A stretch of DNA of 64,000 bases, taken from contig DATLUG010000028.1 in assembly GCA_035533215.1 (NCBI GenBank), positions 62,001 through 126,000 of the forward strand, in the 5' to 3' direction. Both the position numbers and the translations under genes were made by a program. The notes beneath the pieces are model-generated. The model ran no database searches. It saw nothing but the letters and a program-made list of their open reading frames with translations, and had not been told where the DNA came from. The stretch is from DAHUZL01 sp035533215 (GTDB taxonomy: Bacteria > Chloroflexota > Dormibacteria > Aeolococcales > Bog-877). Shown in pieces: positions 23,974 to 33,627 of the stretch (position 1 is its first letter; every line of letters starts with the position of its first letter).

Positions 23974-25139
23974 CCCGGCCCGTCGTCGACCCCAGCCCGG
24001 CGGCAGCCCCGCCGCTCGGGGCGGCGCCCGGCCCCCCCAGCGGAGCCCATCCCGGGCGGGGCACCCGGGTGGCCGCCACCATGGTGCTGACGGCGGTGGT
24101 GGCGGTGCTGGTCGGCGGCGGCAGCGCCGACTTCGTCCTGCGGACCCAGCCGGCGCCGGCCCCGACCCAGGTCATCGTCCGCACCGCGACCCCCTCGGGC
24201 CAGACCAAGTCGACCACCGTGCCGGGGGTGGTCGCGGCCGACCAGCGCTCGCTGGTCCAGGTGGTGCGGCAGCCGGCGCGCGGCGCGGCGACCCCGGCCG
24301 ACGTCGCGACCGGGTTCGTCGCCGACGCCAGCGGGCTCGTCGTCACCGACGAGGCGGCGGTCTCCGGGGCGAGCGGACTTGCGGTGGTGCTCCCGAACGG
24401 GGCCCGCACCACGGCGACCCTGGCCGCCGCCGACCCTGACACCGGGATCGTGGTCCTCCGGATCGCGGTGGCCGGCGGCCTGCACGCCCTCCAGTTCGGT
24501 CAGGCCCCGCGGGTGGGCGAGGCCGCCATCGCCCTCACCCAGCCGGTCGGAGCCGGGCCCGCTGTCGACCTCGGCACCGTCAGCGCCACCGGCCTCGTGG
24601 TCCGGGTGCCGAACCCCGCCGGCGCCGGATCCCCGGTGGCGCTCGGCGGCGCCCTTCGCACCGACGCGCCGGTCCCGGCCGGCGGCGCCGGCGGCCCCCT
24701 GGTGGATGCCGACGGTCGCGTCATCGGCGTCCTCGCCGGCCCCGGGGTCGTGACCGCCGCCGGCGTGGCCCTGGCGGCGGGGAGCGCCATCGCCCTCGAT
24801 GCGGCGGCCGCCGAGGGCCTGGTGTCGGCGCTGACCTCGGCCACCCTGGTCCCCACCGCGCCAGGGGTGGTGAGCGAGCCGCTGGACCCGGCCAGTGCCG
24901 CCTCGCTGGGGCTGCCCGCGGGGGCGCTGGTGGTCACCACCCGGCCGGGCTCGCCGGTCGCGGTGGCCGGCCTGCGCCCGGGCGACGTGGTCGAGGCGGT
25001 TGATGGGCGGGGGGCCGCGTCCCTACCCTCGGTCTCGGATTACCTCGTCCAGCAGGCCGTGAACGAGCCCGAGCGCCTCACCGTCTGGCGGCTGGGCGTG
25101 GTCCGCCACCTGGTGGTGGTCCTGCCCCCGGACGGGTAG
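23970..25139 (+). CDS. HtrA/DegP-like protein with lost catalytic triad and a PDZ domain
   Basis: A 389-residue protein with one membrane anchor (residues 34-52, AATMVLTAVVAVLVGGGSA), a trypsin-like domain and a C-terminal PDZ domain (LGLPAGALVVTTRPGSPVAV, then GLRPGDVVEAVDG). Aligned by eye to HtrA, the catalytic positions are replaced: the TNNHVV position reads TDEAAV (His to A129), DPxTDIAVL reads DPDTGIVVL (Asp to G159), and the NSGGPL position reads GAGGPLVDADG (Ser to A240). The rest of the fold is preserved, so this is a pseudoprotease and not a decayed gene. GTG 23970 overlaps the GNAT stop. Likely a membrane-bound binding or scaffold protein. Confidence 0.88.
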   Translation: MTRPVVDPSPAAAPPLGAAPGPPSGAHPGRGTRVAATMVLTAVVAVLVGGGSADFVLRTQPAPAPTQVIVRTATPSGQTKSTTVPGVVAADQRSLVQVVRQPARGAATPADVATGFVADASGLVVTDEAAVSGASGLAVVLPNGARTTATLAAADPDTGIVVLRIAVAGGLHALQFGQAPRVGEAAIALTQPVGAGPAVDLGTVSATGLVVRVPNPAGAGSPVALGGALRTDAPVPAGGAGGPLVDADGRVIGVLAGPGVVTAAGVALAAGSAIALDAAAAEGLVSALTSATLVPTAPGVVSEPLDPASAASLGLPAGALVVTTRPGSPVAVAGLRPGDVVEAVDGRGAASLPSVSDYLVQQAVNEPERLTVWRLGVVRHLVVVLPPDG

Positions 25140-25212
25140 CGGCGACCTGATAGGCTCGCCGCCGGGGCGGCCGCGGCTGGGCGGTGCGCCAGTGGAGGTC
25201 CGAACACCGTCG

Positions 25213-25812
25213 ATGGAGCTCACCTGGCTCGGTGACCGCTGCGCCCTGGCACGCGGCAAGGAGGCGCGGGTCGTCTTCGACCCGCCTGACGGTGCGACGG
25301 AGCCAGGCGGGAGCCTCGGGGCCGACCTCGTGGTGCGCTCGGGCGGAGGCACCAACGTGCTGCGCCCGGGATCGGGCGCCACCGTGCTGGCCCAGCCCGG
25401 TGAGTACGAGATCCACGGCGTCTCCTGCCACGGGGTGCTGGTGGACGGCGGCACCGCCTTCGTCTGCGACATCGACGACGTCGCCGTGGCCGCCATCGGC
25501 CGCGGCGCGGCCGCCCTCTCCGAGAACGCCCTCGAGGCGCTCGGGCGGGTCGATGTCCTCCTCCTCCCCGTCGGGGGGGGGCCCGGCCTGACGGCGGCGC
25601 AGGCGGCGGCGACGGTGGCGCGGGTGCAGCCGGCGGTGGTGGTGCCGGTGGGGTACGCCGTGGGCGAGGACCTGTTCGGGCTGGAGCCCCTCGACCCGTT
25701 CGCGCGCGAGATGGGGCTGACCCAGTGGGCGGCCCAGCCGCGGCTCACCCTGACCGGCTCGCCCGGCGCCGGCGACGACACCCGGGTGGTGGTGCTGGAG
25801 CGGCGTCGCTGA
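25213..25812 (+). CDS. Metallo-beta-lactamase-fold protein with degenerate metal site
   Basis: A 199-residue relative of UPF0173-type hydrolases: MELTWLGDRCALARGKEARV replaces MELTWLGHSCF, and GEYEIHGVSCHGVLVDGG with DVLLLPVGGGPGLTAAQAA match later blocks. The HxHxDH motif expected after the first strands is gone (ADLVVRSGGGTNVL stands there), and the first-strand histidine is aspartate. Zn binding and hydrolysis are therefore unlikely. ATG 25213 is chosen by family start; GGAGGT lies 13 bases upstream, and a GTG at 25192 is the alternative. A TAGGCT -10 box is at 25151. Confidence 0.75.
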   Translation: MELTWLGDRCALARGKEARVVFDPPDGATEPGGSLGADLVVRSGGGTNVLRPGSGATVLAQPGEYEIHGVSCHGVLVDGGTAFVCDIDDVAVAAIGRGAAALSENALEALGRVDVLLLPVGGGPGLTAAQAAATVARVQPAVVVPVGYAVGEDLFGLEPLDPFAREMGLTQWAAQPRLTLTGSPGAGDDTRVVVLERRR

Positions 25813-25841
25813 CCACGGCGCCCGGGGGGGACCGGGCATGC

Positions 25842-25847
25842 TACGAT
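25842..25847 (+). promoter_or_regulatory. -10 box upstream of pyrG
   Basis: TACGAT 44 bases before the GTG of pyrG, in the short gap after the upstream gene. No convincing -35 element is seen at the usual distance. Confidence 0.4.
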
Positions 25848-25890
25848 GAGAGCCCGTGAGGTGCGGCCCTCGGCCCCTGCGGAGTCCTGC

Positions 25891-27543
25891 GTGACGGCGA
25901 AGTTCGTCTTCGTCACCGGCGGGGTGGTGTCCGGACTAGGCAAAGGCATCACCGCGGCTTCGCTGGGCACCATCCTCACCGCCCGCGGGCTCCGGGTCTC
26001 GCTGCTCAAGCTCGACCCCTACATCAATATCGACCCCGGCACCATGTCTCCGTACCAGCACGGCGAGGTGTTCGTGCTGGACGACGGCTCCGAGACCGAC
26101 CTCGACCTCGGCCACTACGAGCGTTTCGTCGACGTCAGCCTGACCCGGGCCAGCAACGTCACCACCGGCAAGATCTACAGCGAGGTGATCGCCAAGGAAC
26201 GTCGGGGCGACTACCTCGGCGCCACCGTGCAGGTCATCCCCCACATCACCAACGAGATCAAGGAGCGGATCCTGCGGGTGGCCGAGGCCGGCGACGCCGA
26301 GGTGGTGATCGTCGAGGTGGGCGGGACCGCCGGGGACATCGAGTCGCTGCCGTTCCTGGAGGCGATCCGCCAGCTCAAGAACGACGTCGGCCGGCGCAAT
26401 ACCTTCTACCTGCACCTCACCCTGGTGCCCTACGTCAGCGGCAGCGAGGAGTACAAGAGCAAGCCCACCCAGCACAGCGTCCAGACCCTGCGTGGGATCG
26501 GCATCCAACCGGATGCGATCGTGTGCCGCTCGCGGGAGCGGTTGGGCTCCGGCCTCCGCGACAAGATCGCGTTGTTCGCCGACGTCGACGCGGGGGCGGT
26601 GATCAGCCTCCCCGATGCCCCCACCATCTACCAGGTCCCGCTGCTGCTGGAGGCGAGCGGGCTGGGGCGGTACCTGCTGGAGCAGCTGGACCTCGGCTGC
26701 GGGCCGGCGGATCTGGGGGCCTGGGAGCGGCTGGTGGATCGCACCCTGGACGCCTCCGACCCGGTCCGTGTCGGCATCGCCGGCAAGTACGTGGAGCTCC
26801 CGGACGCCTACCTCAGCGTCACCGAGGCGCTCCGCCATGCGGCGGTGGCCCACGGCGTGCGGCTCGACCTGCGCTGGATCAACACCGAGACCCTGGACCC
26901 CCAGGACACCGCCGTCTTCGACGGCCTGCACGGGATCGTGGTCCCCGGCGGCTTCGGCCACCGCGGCATCGAGGGCAAGATCGCGGCCTCCCGCTACGCC
27001 CGCCATCGCCGGGTGCCGTACCTCGGGCTCTGCCTGGGGATGCAGTGCGCCTCCATCGACATCGCCCGGGAGGTGACCGGAAGCGCCGACTGCCACAGCA
27101 CCGAGTTCAACGTCTTCACCGAGCACCCGGTGATCGACCTGCTGCCGGAGCAGCGCGACGTCACCGAGCTCGGGGGCACGATGCGGCTCGGCCTCTACCC
27201 CTGCAAGCTGCTCCCGGGGTCGCGGGCGGCGCGCGCCTACGACGAGCCCTTGGTGTACGAGCGGCACCGCCACCGCTTCGAGTTCAACAATCGCTACCGG
27301 GATCGTCTGGCCCAGGCCGGGGTGGTGTTCAGCGGCTGCTCGCCGGACGACCGCCTGGTCGAGATCATCGAGCTGCGTGACCACCCCTTCTTCGTCGCCA
27401 GCCAGTTTCACCCCGAGTTCCGCTCCCGGCCCCATCGGCCCCATCCCCTCTTCCGCGACTTCATGGGGGCGTGCGTGGGCGAGGCCGGCCTGGCGATCGA
27501 GCCCGAGCTTCCCGGCGAGGCGGTGGCGTCGTCGCGGGCCTGA
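25891..27543 (+). CDS. pyrG: CTP synthase
   Basis: Makes CTP from UTP with glutamine. It has 550 residues. The synthetase domain begins KFVFVTGGVVSGLGKGITAA with the P-loop and continues with KLDPYINIDPGTMSPYQHGE, the Mg/ATP-loop HYERFVDV, and EVGGTAGDIESLPFLEAIRQ. The glutamine amidotransferase half shows the Cys elbow GLCLGMQCASIDIA and the His/Glu pair in ASQFHPEFRSRPHRPHPLF. GTG 25891 is chosen because family members start with this strand; GGAG lies seven bases before. The ATG at 25846 would add 15 unrelated residues. Its stop TGA overlaps the candidate CTG start of the next gene. Confidence 0.96.
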   Translation: MTAKFVFVTGGVVSGLGKGITAASLGTILTARGLRVSLLKLDPYINIDPGTMSPYQHGEVFVLDDGSETDLDLGHYERFVDVSLTRASNVTTGKIYSEVIAKERRGDYLGATVQVIPHITNEIKERILRVAEAGDAEVVIVEVGGTAGDIESLPFLEAIRQLKNDVGRRNTFYLHLTLVPYVSGSEEYKSKPTQHSVQTLRGIGIQPDAIVCRSRERLGSGLRDKIALFADVDAGAVISLPDAPTIYQVPLLLEASGLGRYLLEQLDLGCGPADLGAWERLVDRTLDASDPVRVGIAGKYVELPDAYLSVTEALRHAAVAHGVRLDLRWINTETLDPQDTAVFDGLHGIVVPGGFGHRGIEGKIAASRYARHRRVPYLGLCLGMQCASIDIAREVTGSADCHSTEFNVFTEHPVIDLLPEQRDVTELGGTMRLGLYPCKLLPGSRAARAYDEPLVYERHRHRFEFNNRYRDRLAQAGVVFSGCSPDDRLVEIIELRDHPFFVASQFHPEFRSRPHRPHPLFRDFMGACVGEAGLAIEPELPGEAVASSRA

Positions 27544-28829
27544 CGGGGCCCCGGCGGGCGGCGGCCACCGCGCCCCTTCGCCTCTGCTACGCGGCCCCGG
27601 ACGGGACCCTGCTGGTGGCACCCGAGCCGTGGCGGGCGCTCGGCCGCAGCGGGGACCGCCTGGTCGACGACGGGCCGTGGATCCGCCTGCCTCGGGAGGC
27701 GACCATCGCCCGGCTGCCCGGCCGTGCCGCGGTGGGGCAGCGGACCCCGTCCGGGCGCGGAGCGTCGCGGGTGGCCGAGCTCCCGCCCGACCGGGGGGCG
27801 GCGGTCGCCGCCGTCCTGCCGGTGGGCTATCTTCGGCTGCTGCTGCCGGCCCACCGGCCGGTCGCCCCCGGCGGCCCCACCCTGCCCCTCTACGGCTACA
27901 CCGCGCTGGCCGAGCGCGACGGTGAGCTGGTCGTCGCCGCCACCCGCACCGACACCTTCGCCTGGTGGCGCCCGCAGCGCCACCGCGCCGCCGAGCTGCC
28001 CCCGCTGGTGGCGCGGGCGGAGGCGCGGCTCCCCGGCAACCCATTGGTCGCCCAGCTCCGCACCTGCGCGCTCCAGCACAACTGCTACACCGCCCAGAAC
28101 ACCTTCCGCCGCCGCTACGAGGGGGCCCTGCCCACCTCGGCCGCCTGCAACGCGGACTGCCTCGGCTGCATCTCGCTGCAGTGGGACTCCGGCGCCCCCA
28201 CCCCGCAACCGCGCATCCCCCGGTCCCCGTCGGCACGCGACCTCGTCGACCTGGCCGCCTACCATCTGGAGGGCGGCGGCCAGATGGTCAGCTTCGGGCA
28301 GGGCTGCGAGGGGGAGCCACTGCTGCGGTCCGCGGTGCTGGAGCCGGTGGTCGCGGAGGTGCGCCGCCGCTTCCCCGACGCCACCATCCACATCAACACC
28401 AACGGCAGCCGGCCCGACGACCTGGTGCGACTCGTCCGCGCCGGGCTCGACAGCGCGCGGATCAGCGTCTTCAGCTTCACCCAGGAACTGTTCGCCGCCT
28501 ACTACCGGCCCCGGGGCTACGGCATCGACGACGTCGTCGAATCGGCGCGCCGGCTGCGCGCCCTGGGGGTCCAGGTCGCCGTCAACCTGCTCACCTTTCC
28601 CGGTGTCACCGACGCCCCCGCCGAGGCCCGCCGCACCCTCGACACCCTGGCCGCGCTGGCGGTCCACCAGGTGCAGCTGCGCAGCCTCAACGTGGACCCG
28701 CTCTGGCTTTTGGAGCGTCTCCCGCCGCAGCCGCCCGGGCTGGGGCTGGCCGCCTTCGTGGCCCGGCTGCGGCAGGAGCTGCCCGCCGTGTCGCTGGGAA
28801 ACTTCACCCGCCCGGTGGGGGCGGCGTGA
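27540..28829 (+). CDS. Radical SAM protein of unassigned function
   Basis: About 430 residues. The [4Fe-4S]/SAM motif is CNADCLGC (CxxxCxxC) around residue 200, followed by SFGQGCEGEPLLRSAVLEPV, INTNGSRPDDLVRLVRAGLD, YYRPRGYGIDDVVESARRLR and NLLTFPGVTDAPAE. The N-terminal 190 residues form the extra domain of this family (LCYAAPDGTLLVAPE, LPLYGYTALAERDGELVVAA, CALQHNCYTAQNTFRRRYEG). Homologues sit near ribosomal or translation genes in Firmicutes and Chloroflexi-like genomes; rpmE and prfA lie just downstream. No ATG or GTG lies near the domain start. CTG 27540 overlapping the pyrG stop (CTGA) is preferred; GTG 27471 inside pyrG is the alternative. Confidence 0.85.
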   Translation: MTGPRRAAATAPLRLCYAAPDGTLLVAPEPWRALGRSGDRLVDDGPWIRLPREATIARLPGRAAVGQRTPSGRGASRVAELPPDRGAAVAAVLPVGYLRLLLPAHRPVAPGGPTLPLYGYTALAERDGELVVAATRTDTFAWWRPQRHRAAELPPLVARAEARLPGNPLVAQLRTCALQHNCYTAQNTFRRRYEGALPTSAACNADCLGCISLQWDSGAPTPQPRIPRSPSARDLVDLAAYHLEGGGQMVSFGQGCEGEPLLRSAVLEPVVAEVRRRFPDATIHINTNGSRPDDLVRLVRAGLDSARISVFSFTQELFAAYYRPRGYGIDDVVESARRLRALGVQVAVNLLTFPGVTDAPAEARRTLDTLAALAVHQVQLRSLNVDPLWLLERLPPQPPGLGLAAFVARLRQELPAVSLGNFTRPVGAA

Positions 28830-29002
28830 CCGGTGCGAGGTGCGCTCGCCGCCTTGCCGCAGTCCCGGGAGCGAGCGGCCCCGTCCGAGCCGCGACCCCG
28901 GCGGGGCGGGTGACCGTGGACCGGCGCCCGCCTGTCGGCGCCCGCGGCTGAGGGCCGCCGTCGGGGGCTGGGGACGACCGGGCCCGGCAAGGAGGTTTGG
29001 AG

Positions 29003-30082
29003 ATGCCGGCCCCTGCCTATGATCGAACCGTGGGTGTCGACCCCCTCGATCCCGTGCCCGCGCCCGCTTGGGGAGATGACTCCGGGGACGACCGCGGCGC
29101 CGCCCCCACCGTGGGCGGTCTTGGCGCGCCCGCAGACCCCGGCGGGGGGTCGGGGCCGGATCCCCGCCCGACCGCCGCGCGGCGGGTGAGCGTTTCCGGC
29201 TGGTCACCCACCTGGTCGACCGCCGGCGGCCCTTCGGCCTGGCCCCCGGGGCTGCCGTCGTCGGCGGCGGGCTCGGCGTCCCCGCCTCCCGCGGCGCAGC
29301 GCGCCGGCCGCCGCCGCGGCATCTGGGGGACCCTGCTGGCGGGGGCGGCGGCGGTGCTCCACTACGGCGGCCTGCTGCTCAAGCTGGGCGCCTTCAAGGG
29401 CACCCTCATCACCATGGTGATCAGCGTCGTCTTCTACTCCATCTTCTTCGGACCGACCTTCGCGATCGCGTTCGTCCTCCTCATCCTGGTCCACGAGATG
29501 GGCCACTACGTGGTGGCCCGGCGGATGGGGGAGGATGTCAGCGCCCCGATGTTCATCCCCGGCCTCGGCGCCCTCATCAGCATGCGCAGCCAGCCGCGCA
29601 CGGTGGCCAGGGAGGCGATGGTGGCGATGGCCGGTCCCCTGGTCGGCACCGTCGCCTCCCTGGCCCTGCTCGGGCTGGCCCTGGCGCTGCGCTCCGAGTT
29701 CGTGGCCGCGCTCGCCTACATCGGCTGCCTGCTCAACCTGTTCAACCTGATCCCGGCGTCGCCCCTCGACGGGGGGCGGGTGACCGCGGCGGTCTCCAAG
29801 TGGGCGAACCTCGTCGGGCTGGCGATCCTGGTGGGCTACGCCGTCTTCGCGTTCACGGTGGCCAGGGCGGCGAGCCCGATCCTCCTCATCATCGTGGTGG
29901 TGGCCGCCTACAGCACCCTGGGCCGCTTCCGCCAGGCGCGGCGCCAGCCGGAATACCTCTCGGTGCCGACCCGGACCCGCTGGCTGGTGGGGAGCGCCTA
30001 CCTGGCCCTGGTGCTGGCCGCCGCCCTCGGTTTGGCCGTCAGCCACGCCAGCCTCACCCACCTGGTCACCGCGGTCGGCTGA
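29003..30082 (+). CDS. Site-2-protease-like M50 membrane metallopeptidase
   Basis: A 359-residue protein. The zinc motif HEMGH is at residues 164-168 inside the segment VLLILVHEMGHYVVARRMGE, and the third ligand is in NLIPASPLDGGRVTAAVSKW. About six membrane segments follow a Pro/Gly-rich cytoplasmic N terminus of 100 residues that is long for the family. ATG 29003 has an excellent ribosome site (AAGGAGGT, six bases away). It stands alone between the radical SAM gene (172-base gap) and rpmE. Members cleave membrane-bound regulators or signal peptides; the substrate is unknown and no partner anti-sigma gene is adjacent. Confidence 0.92.
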   Translation: MPAPAYDRTVGVDPLDPVPAPAWGDDSGDDRGAAPTVGGLGAPADPGGGSGPDPRPTAARRVSVSGWSPTWSTAGGPSAWPPGLPSSAAGSASPPPAAQRAGRRRGIWGTLLAGAAAVLHYGGLLLKLGAFKGTLITMVISVVFYSIFFGPTFAIAFVLLILVHEMGHYVVARRMGEDVSAPMFIPGLGALISMRSQPRTVAREAMVAMAGPLVGTVASLALLGLALALRSEFVAALAYIGCLLNLFNLIPASPLDGGRVTAAVSKWANLVGLAILVGYAVFAFTVARAASPILLIIVVVAAYSTLGRFRQARRQPEYLSVPTRTRWLVGSAYLALVLAAALGLAVSHASLTHLVTAVG

Positions 30083-30191
30083 CCGAAGGAGCGCGCGGCG
30101 GCCGCGACGGCCGCGGCGGCCGCCGTGATTGGAGTCCCGCCGCTCGTGGTAAGCTCGCTGCCGACCTCCCTGCCGTCCGTGCCACGCTGCC

Positions 30192-30404
30192 ATGAAGCCC
30201 ATCCATCCCGAGTACCACCACGACGCCGTCGTGACCTGCTCCTGCGGGAGCCAGTTCACGACCGGCTCCACCCTCACCCAGCTGCGGACCGAGGTCTGTT
30301 CGGTGTGCCACCCGTTCTTCACCGGCGAGCAGCGCATCGTCGACACCGGCGGACAGGTCGAGCGCTTCCGGCGCCGGGCCGAGAAGGCGGCGGCCCGGGC
30401 CTGA
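30192..30404 (+). CDS. rpmE: 50S ribosomal protein L31, zinc-binding type
   Basis: A 70-residue L31. It begins MKPIHPEYHHDAVVTCSCGS and carries the metal cysteines CSC and CSVC (VCSVCHPFFTGEQRIVDTGG), so it is the zinc-containing form used under zinc-replete conditions. The C-terminal tail is Arg/Ala-rich. It is followed after 48 bases by prfA, the usual order in many Gram-positive-type genomes. A TAAGCT box at 30150 may be its -10. Confidence 0.96.
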   Translation: MKPIHPEYHHDAVVTCSCGSQFTTGSTLTQLRTEVCSVCHPFFTGEQRIVDTGGQVERFRRRAEKAAARA

Positions 30405-30452
30405 CGCCGTCGCGGTCGGCGCCCGTGCCCGAGCCACCAGGCCGGGCCCGCC

Positions 30453-31570
<1,118 letters not shown>

Positions 31571-31574
<4 letters not shown>

Positions 31575-32299
31575 TCGGGGACGGCCGGCGTCACATCCTC
31601 GCCACCAGCGGCGGCTTCGCCCGCGACGCCGCCGGCCGCGTCCATCCGAGCGGCCTCTTCGACCACGCCTGCGCTCTCAGCGGCCGCACCCGGCCCCGGG
31701 TGTGCCTCCTCCCCACCGCCCAGGGCGACGCCGCCCAGTCGGTGGCATCCTTCGCCGCCGCGCTCGCCGAGCGGGATGTGCGCCCGACCCACCTCACCCT
31801 CTTCCCGCTCCCGTCGGTGGACGACCCGGAGGCCCACCTGCTCCAGCAGGACGTCGTCTGGGTGGGCGGGGGCAGCGTCGCCAACCTGCTCGCGGTCTGG
31901 CGCGTGCACGGGCTCGACCGGGCCCTCCGCCGGGCCTGGGACCAGGGCGTGGTCCTGGCGGGGGTCAGCGCCGGCGCCCTCTGCTGGTTCGAGGCCGGCA
32001 CCACCGACTCCTTCGGCCTCGAGCTCCGGGCCGTCCACGACGGCCTCGGTCTCCTCCCCGGCAGCTTCAGCCCCCACTACGACTCCGAGCCCGCCCGTCG
32101 CCCGACCCATCACCGGCTGCTGGGAGCGGGCGCGATCCCGGACGGGTGGGCCGCCGACGACGGGGTCGGGCTCCACTTCGTCGGCGACCAGCTCCACGAG
32201 GTGGTCGCCGAGCGGGGGACGGGCGCCGGCTGGCGGCTCGAGCGGCGGCCCGACGGGAGGGTGGCGGAGCGTCGGCTGGAGCCGCGCCGCCTCGGCTGA
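31571..32299 (+). CDS. Peptidase E-like S51 family protein
   Basis: A 242-residue protein with the S51 (dipeptidase E) fold: RHILATSGGFARD at the start, the GGGSVANLLAVWRVHGLD loop, the nucleophile S133 in VLAGVSAGALCWFEAGTTD, and the histidine region GSFSPHYDSEPARRPTHH. Such enzymes remove N-terminal Asp from dipeptides or act in cyanophycin-like peptide breakdown. GTG 31571 overlaps the prfA stop, so it is translated with the release factor, an odd but tight partnership. It is convergent with the exonuclease gene, whose stop is 33 bases away. Confidence 0.9.
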
Positions 32300-32332
32300 G
32301 CCCCTTCGGCCGGGGCCGCGTCGCGGCCCAGC

Positions 32333-33469
32333 TCAGCCGGGGGCGCCGTCCCCGGCCGCTCCCCCCGCCGGGCCCTCCGGCTCGCCGGCCTGTGGGGGGC
32401 TGGCCGCCGCCGCGGCGCGCCCGCGCCCGCGTCCGCCCCGCCGCCGCCGCCGCCGCGCGGGCTGCGCGGGCGCCTCCCCGTCCGGGACCGCCGGCGCGGC
32501 CGCGGTCGGCGGCGGCGGCTCGAGGCCGTCGCCGGGGGTGATGCCCCGACCGGCCGGCCGGGGTCCGTGCCGCAGCCGCGCATGCCGGGTGGGGGCGGGC
32601 CGCAGCCGCGGTCCGGGCGGGTGGCCGGCGGCGTGGAGGTCGCCGAGCGTCGCCCAGCCGAGCTCGGCGCGGCCGACCTGGACCAGGCGCACGAAGCAGC
32701 CGGCGGTCGCCTCCGCGTCGGCCAGGGCATGGTGCGCCTGGCGGTGCTGGGTCACCCCCAGGCGCTCGCAGAGCCGCTCCAGCCCGATCGTGTCGCGCAG
32801 GCCGAAGAGAACCTTGGCCAGCCGCGACGTGTCGATGGTGGGGTGGGGGAGGGGGTGACCGAGGGTGCGCCCGATCAGTCGGGTGTCGAAGGCGTCGGCG
32901 CTGTGCTCGACCAGCACGGCGCCGCGAGCGAAGCGCAGGAACCGCCGCAGCACCAGGTCTGCCGGGGGCGCCCCCGCCAGCATGTCGCGGGTGATCCCGT
33001 GCACCCGGCGGGCGTAGGAGTTGATGTGATCGGTGGTATGGACCAAGGTCTCCAGCGCGTCCGGCGGCGGGGCGCCCTCCCAGAGGTCCTCGCCGCCCTC
33101 GCTGGAGACGGTGAAGCGGACCGCACCCAGCTCCACCAGGTGGTGGGGCGACTGGCCGGTCGTCTCGCAGTCGACCGAGACCACGACCAGGCGATCGATG
33201 GGGGTGTCGAACTCGGGAGCCATCGTCGCCTCGGCCTCCAGGCCGATCGCGTCCGGGGGCATGGGGGCGTTGAAGCGGCTCGCCACCAGCGGCGAGGCGG
33301 GCCCCAGCCGCGGGCGGAAGTCGCTCCCGGGGACGGGAGCGCCCCGCTGGCGCCCGTACCGGTGGCGCCGGCCGCTCCCGGGGGGAGGGGAGGACGGATG
33401 GCTGGGGCTGACGGAGGGGGACGGCACCCCGCCATCGGAGGCGTCCTCGTAGACGGTCGCGAGTTCCAC
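32333..33469 (-). CDS. DnaQ-like 3'-5' exonuclease with long basic tail
   Basis: About 378 residues. The central DEDD exonuclease domain shows DxE in VVVSVDCETTGQSPHHLVEL, NSYARRVHGITRDMLAGAPP, the ExoII region EHSADAFDTRLIGRTL and the ExoIII histidine-aspartate pair HHALADAEATAGCFVRLV. It resembles the epsilon subunit of DNA polymerase III. The first 90 residues are Pro/Ser-rich, and the last 110 are Arg/Pro/Ala-rich with a run of consecutive arginines and RGRGR, probably a disordered nucleic-acid-binding tail. GTG 33469 is the likely start. It faces hemA divergently. Proofreading subunit or RNase T/oligoribonuclease-like role cannot be separated. Confidence 0.86.
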   Translation of the reverse strand: MELATVYEDASDGGVPSPSVSPSHPSSPPPGSGRRHRYGRQRGAPVPGSDFRPRLGPASPLVASRFNAPMPPDAIGLEAEATMAPEFDTPIDRLVVVSVDCETTGQSPHHLVELGAVRFTVSSEGGEDLWEGAPPPDALETLVHTTDHINSYARRVHGITRDMLAGAPPADLVLRRFLRFARGAVLVEHSADAFDTRLIGRTLGHPLPHPTIDTSRLAKVLFGLRDTIGLERLCERLGVTQHRQAHHALADAEATAGCFVRLVQVGRAELGWATLGDLHAAGHPPGPRLRPAPTRHARLRHGPRPAGRGITPGDGLEPPPPTAAAPAVPDGEAPAQPARRRRRRGGRGRGRAAAAASPPQAGEPEGPAGGAAGDGAPG

Positions 33470-33566
33470 TCACCCCATCGTAGAGGACTCACCGGCGCCG
33501 GCCCCCGCCGGCTTCCCCAGCGGCGCGCCCCTGGGGCACCCGTCGAGGGCTTCCGAAGCCGCTCCC

Positions 33567-33572
33567 TATACT
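33567..33572 (+). promoter_or_regulatory. -10 box of the heme operon
   Basis: TATACT 61 bases upstream of the chosen hemA start, in the gap divergent from the exonuclease gene. No -35 consensus is apparent at 17 bases. Confidence 0.55.
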
Positions 33573-33627
33573 CGATCCACGTGATGCGCTCCCCCTCTCC
33601 CGCGTGCCTTCCGCCCGGAGGCCGGCG

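Noticed and set aside
25936..28236. A 766-codon minus-strand frame opposite pyrG and the radical SAM gene.
   Set aside because: No domain; it is the complementary frame of two strongly recognised genes.
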